Shown here: positions 5,927 through 8,174 of the stretch, piece by piece
How positions within the stretch are numbered: the first letter of the stretch is position 1
Layout: each line of letters starts with the position of its first letter
Assembly (NCBI GenBank): GCA_003157595.1
Contig: PMKB01000055.1
Coordinates: 1 to 8,174 of the forward strand
Direction of reading: 5' to 3'
Source: Solirubrobacterales bacterium
GTDB lineage: Bacteria; Actinomycetota; Thermoleophilia; Solirubrobacterales; Solirubrobacteraceae
Length of the DNA: 8,174 nt
Position numbers and translations under genes: made by a program
The notes under the pieces: generated by a model
The model's input: only the letters and a program-made list of their open reading frames with translations
Database searches by the model: none
Told to the model about the DNA's origin: nothing

Positions 5927-6262
5927 TTAGCTCTCATACGGCAGCAGATCCAGTCGTGATTGCGCCGCCCGCCGACGCGTGCGCGAAGCCGGGGACGCCG
6001 GTCGTTTGTTCGCCGTCGAGGGACCATCCAAGAGGCGGCGTTCGATGTGTTGGAGGTCGAAGCGCAGTCGTCCGGCGGGTCCGCCGAGGCGGATCGCGTC
6101 GAGTTGGTGGGCGTGGGCGTAGACCCATTCGCGGTCGACGCCGAGGACGCGTGCGATATGCGCGGCGTCGACGTAGCGCGCGGCCGGCGTCGCGGCGGGC
6201 TCGCGCAGCAGTTGGGTGACGCGTTGCGCGATCGCGTCGACGTCGTCGGCGTCGAGCTTCAC
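5927..6262 (-). CDS. Small helix-turn-helix DNA-binding protein, excisionase/AlpA-like
   Basis: A 111-residue protein starting at GTG (6262-6260), which overlaps the TGA of the methyltransferase as GTGA, a translational-coupling arrangement; AGGA lies 9 nt upstream. Residues 1-20 (VKLDADDVDAIAQRVTQLL) form an N-terminal helix. Residues 30-54, containing YVDAAHIARVLGVDREWVYA, form a winged-helix turn of the MerR/excisionase type, and IRLGGPAGRLRFD (57-69) is the wing. The tail after 80 is basic and disordered (SRTRRRAA). Proteins of this kind next to a tyrosine integrase commonly act as recombination directionality factors or as regulators of the element; which applies here cannot be told. The frame is open far upstream through the methyltransferase gene, but that part is a shadow of it. 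Confidence 0.85.
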   Translation of the reverse strand: MKLDADDVDAIAQRVTQLLREPAATPAARYVDAAHIARVLGVDREWVYAHAHQLDAIRLGGPAGRLRFDLQHIERRLLDGPSTANKRPASPASRTRRRAAQSRLDLLPYES

Positions 6263-7326
6263 GGCCGCGTGTCCTGCGGCGGGTCGGCTGGGTGTTCGGC
6301 CCAGTGGCTGATGCGTGCGCGGGCGATCGTGACGTAGTCGAGCTCGCGTTCGATGCCGAGGAAGCGCCGGCCTTCGAGGATCGCGGCAGCGCCGGTTGAG
6401 CCGGAGCCGCAGAACGGGTCGAGCACGAGACCGTCCAGGGGTGTGACGAGCCGTGTGAGCCAGCGCATCACCGCGATCGGCTTGACGGTGGGGTGCGCGT
6501 TCGCGGCCGCTGGTGGGTGTCGTCCGCGGCGCACGGCTTGGGGGAAGAGGTCGAGTGGGCGGCGGGGTAGTTGGTCGCAGCCGGCGTCGCGTTCGCTGCG
6601 GCTGGCCTTGGGGCAGTAGAACACGCGGCTCGCGTCGACCAACGGGCCGCCGGGCCGGCGCGAGCGGCCGATGACCGTCGTCGGGCACATCGGCCGGCAC
6701 GCCGCGGGGGTGCATTCGGGGTGGTGGGCGAGGAGCACGTTGGCGGGGTAGCGGTGGTTCACGCGGCACGCGTCGGTGTTCAGCGCGCCGGTGCGGTGGC
6801 GCCCAATGTTTCGCTCGACCGGGAGCTCGGGTGGTTTGCGGGCGAGGAGGATGGGCTCGTAGGCGGGTTTGAGCGAGAGCGCCTGCCCGCCTGGCAGACG
6901 ACGCGATTTGGGCATGCCGGTGCCGTAGAGCCACATCAGCGTGTCGCGTAGTTCGAAGCCGTTGTCTTCGAGCGCGCACGCAAGGCGGTGCGCAGTCCGC
7001 GGTGCCGCGAACGCGGCGAGGTGCGCTCCGGGGCGCATTGCGCGTCTGCATTCGCTGGCCCACTGTCCCGACCAGACTTGGAATGCCTGGCCTGGGGTGA
7101 GCTTGCGGCCGGGTTGCGCGACGGCGCGGCGGATGGTGGGGCCGTCCCAGTGCTCGCCGTTGAAGTCGATCCCGTAGGGCGGGTCGCACACCACCGCGTC
7201 GACGCTCTCCGGGGCGAGGTCCGCGAGCACGGTGAACGAGTCGCCGTGAACCACCGACCAGGTGTCCTCGCCCGTCCCGTTGGCGTACCGCTCTCGCGTT
7301 GCGCGCTTGCCGTCGCTGGTTGCCAC
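6259..7326 (-). CDS. Site-specific DNA methyltransferase, beta class (N4-cytosine or N6-adenine)
   Basis: A 355-residue enzyme from GTG 7326, two bases after the stop of the Replic_Relax gene. The ribosome site is weak, so translation probably depends on coupling. The motif order defines the beta class: catalytic motif IV DPPYGIDF near the N-terminus (D48-P-P-Y51), then the SAM-binding motif I DPFCGSGSTG near the C-terminus (303-312), preceded by HPTVKP and followed by FLGIERE. It methylates an exocyclic amino group of adenine or cytosine. Between these lies a recognition region with RYPANVLLAHHPECTPAACR and C205, C210 and C214, a possible metal-binding cluster. No nuclease gene accompanies it, so it looks like an orphan modification enzyme of the mobile element, protecting its DNA from host restriction or marking its own sites. 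The open frame extends upstream to 8046, but that stretch is arginine/proline-rich shadow of the neighbouring gene. Confidence 0.93.
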   Translation of the reverse strand: MATSDGKRATRERYANGTGEDTWSVVHGDSFTVLADLAPESVDAVVCDPPYGIDFNGEHWDGPTIRRAVAQPGRKLTPGQAFQVWSGQWASECRRAMRPGAHLAAFAAPRTAHRLACALEDNGFELRDTLMWLYGTGMPKSRRLPGGQALSLKPAYEPILLARKPPELPVERNIGRHRTGALNTDACRVNHRYPANVLLAHHPECTPAACRPMCPTTVIGRSRRPGGPLVDASRVFYCPKASRSERDAGCDQLPRRPLDLFPQAVRRGRHPPAAANAHPTVKPIAVMRWLTRLVTPLDGLVLDPFCGSGSTGAAAILEGRRFLGIERELDYVTIARARISHWAEHPADPPQDTRP

Positions 7327-7328
7327 AG

Positions 7329-8174
7329 CTACGCCCGGGTCCCGTCGGTGGCGGGGTGGTTGAGCCAGTCGACGAGCCGCTCGGGGTTTGTGAGCTCGAC
7401 GAAGATGTGGGCGAACGGGCCGTCGGTGTCGAGGTCGTCGAGGTCGTCGAGGTGTGCGAAGGAGATCGCGACCTGCGGTGTGTGGGTGAGTTCGGGGTCG
7501 GTGTGGGCGAGCGCGATGACCTGTTCGAGGCGCCGCTCTAACGCCCGCCTGCGCGCCCCGGCTAGCAGGACGTGAACGGCCGGGAACGCGGGGTAGTGCG
7601 CGATCCAGCCGGGTCTGGATGGCTCGCCGGGCTTTGTGTCGGGGGCGTAGCGGTAGAGGCGCGCGTAGCGGGTGAGCTTGGCCGCGAGCGCGTCGACCGG
7701 GAGCGTCGCACGGTCGAGTTCGATGAATCGGTGGTGCAGGGTCGCGGCGCCGTCGGGGTCTGTGTGGAGGTAGGTGAGGAGCGCGTCGGTGATCAGTTGT
7801 TCGCCGTGGCGGCGTCCTGGCGGGCGGCCGATCGGGTGTGCGATCTCGTGGCGCCACGACAGCGGCCCGCACTCGTCGCCGCGTGCGCGTGCGGCGAGGA
7901 CGAACGCGATCGCGGCCTGGTTGACGGCGAGGGTGTGCTGGCGCAGCGGTCCGGCAGCGTGCGCGGGGGCGATCACTTTGCGGCGCGGTTCGGCGCGCGT
8001 CCCCAGCGCCTCGACCGCGTCCGCTCCGTGCTCGGTTACGAGCCACAGCTTTCCGGCGCCGTTGGTGCGTACGAACCGGACGAGGTTTCGTGCGCTGAGT
8101 TCGCCGAGCATGAGTTGCGTCCAGCGGCGTCCGGTGGAGGGTGTGTGCCTGAGGCTGTCGGGAAAAGTTCTTGA
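7329..8174 (-). CDS. Replication-relaxation (Replic_Relax) family protein, 5' end outside window
   Basis: The frame has no stop from the TAG at 7331-7329 to the right edge, so the start is probably outside the window; the ATG at 8111 would cut into the N-terminal winged helix (GRRWTQLMLGELSARNLVRF continues through it). Counting from that ATG, residues 1-35 are the winged helix ending in KLWLVTEHGADAV. The conserved core runs about 55-185: LRQHTLAVNQAAIAF, WRHEIAHPIG, LITDALLTYL, HHRFIELDRAT and KLTRYARLYRY. This pattern is that of Replic_Relax proteins, found on actinobacterial plasmids and integrative elements and linked to plasmid DNA relaxation or replication. D109, E131, D133 and K145 resemble a PD-(D/E)xK-like layout. 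It heads the coupled run of methyltransferase and DNA-binding protein. Family call good, activity unproven. Confidence 0.8.
   Translation of the reverse strand, partial: SRTFPDSLRHTPSTGRRWTQLMLGELSARNLVRFVRTNGAGKLWLVTEHGADAVEALGTRAEPRRKVIAPAHAAGPLRQHTLAVNQAAIAFVLAARARGDECGPLSWRHEIAHPIGRPPGRRHGEQLITDALLTYLHTDPDGAATLHHRFIELDRATLPVDALAAKLTRYARLYRYAPDTKPGEPSRPGWIAHYPAFPAVHVLLAGARRRALERRLEQVIALAHTDPELTHTPQVAISFAHLDDLDDLDTDGPFAHIFVELTNPERLVDWLNHPATDGTRA
7428..7453. repeat. Short 9-bp tandem repeat in Replic_Relax gene
   Basis: GAGGTCGTC is repeated almost three times (7431-7439, 7440-7448, then partial). On the minus strand it encodes LDDLDDLD near the C-terminus of the Replic_Relax protein. The unit is a multiple of three, so gain or loss of copies would keep the frame and only lengthen an acidic linker. 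Confidence 0.75.

Noticed and set aside
6263..7189. N-terminal extension of the excisionase-like protein frame (would give 420 residues)
   Set aside because: It is arginine/proline-rich shadow of the methyltransferase gene. The conserved protein begins at the GTG of the GTGA overlap.
7327..8046. N-terminal extension of the beta-class methyltransferase frame (would give 595 residues)
   Set aside because: The extra 240 residues are Arg/Pro/Ala-rich, with no structure, and lie antiphase over the well-conserved Replic_Relax gene on the same strand. The real start is the GTG just after that gene's stop.
7572..8174. Long + strand open frame opposite the Replic_Relax gene
   Set aside because: Gly/Val/Arg-rich mirror of a conserved minus-strand gene; typical of GC-rich DNA where antisense frames stay open.
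1..8174. CRISPR array, insertion sequence or rRNA/tRNA genes
   Set aside because: No regularly spaced repeats, no transposase and no terminal inverted repeats or structural RNA signatures were seen on either strand.

Overview
The window is GC-rich throughout, with densely packed genes and GTG/TTG starts. This and the protein families point to a high-GC actinomycete. The combination of a Replic_Relax protein, a small helix-turn-helix protein with the 'RLGGPxGRLRFD' wing, and the integrase style recalls Thermoleophilia (Solirubrobacterales) genomes. That placement is inferred from memory of such proteins and no search was run.

Left part (1-1165): the 3' end of a class I SAM-dependent methyltransferase (TylF/MycF-like) on the + strand, convergent with a minus-strand MazG-like nucleotide pyrophosphohydrolase that carries an extra C-terminal domain.

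Middle part (about 1166-4210): a self-contained type II restriction-modification cassette with a Vsr repair enzyme. A predicted PD-(D/E)xK restriction endonuclease and an overlapping very-short-patch-repair endonuclease lie on the + strand. They converge, with a 7-bp gap, on a minus-strand DNA cytosine-5 methyltransferase. The methyltransferase marks the host DNA, the nuclease cuts unmarked DNA, and Vsr repairs the T:G mismatches left when 5-methylcytosine deaminates.

Right part (4277-8174): a compact minus-strand gene run typical of an integrative element. In transcription order it holds a Replic_Relax-family protein (5' end outside the window), a beta-class N4-cytosine/N6-adenine DNA methyltransferase, a small excisionase-like DNA-binding protein, and a tyrosine integrase. 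The first three are linked by a 2-nt gap and a 4-nt overlap. The integrase is unusual in carrying a helix-turn-helix segment inserted in its catalytic domain. The integrase stop is 66 bp from the start of the cytosine methyltransferase on the same strand, so the restriction-modification cassette lies at the integrase end of the element. It is either cargo or the adjacent insertion flank. No tRNA gene, att repeat, IS or CRISPR array was found.

The most interesting points are the integrase with the internal HTH, the restriction endonuclease of no family I can name (with an uncharacterised N-terminal domain), the nuclease-like residue pattern in the Replic_Relax protein, and the MazG-like gene divergent from the restriction gene. 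Nothing here clearly amounts to a wholly new system.
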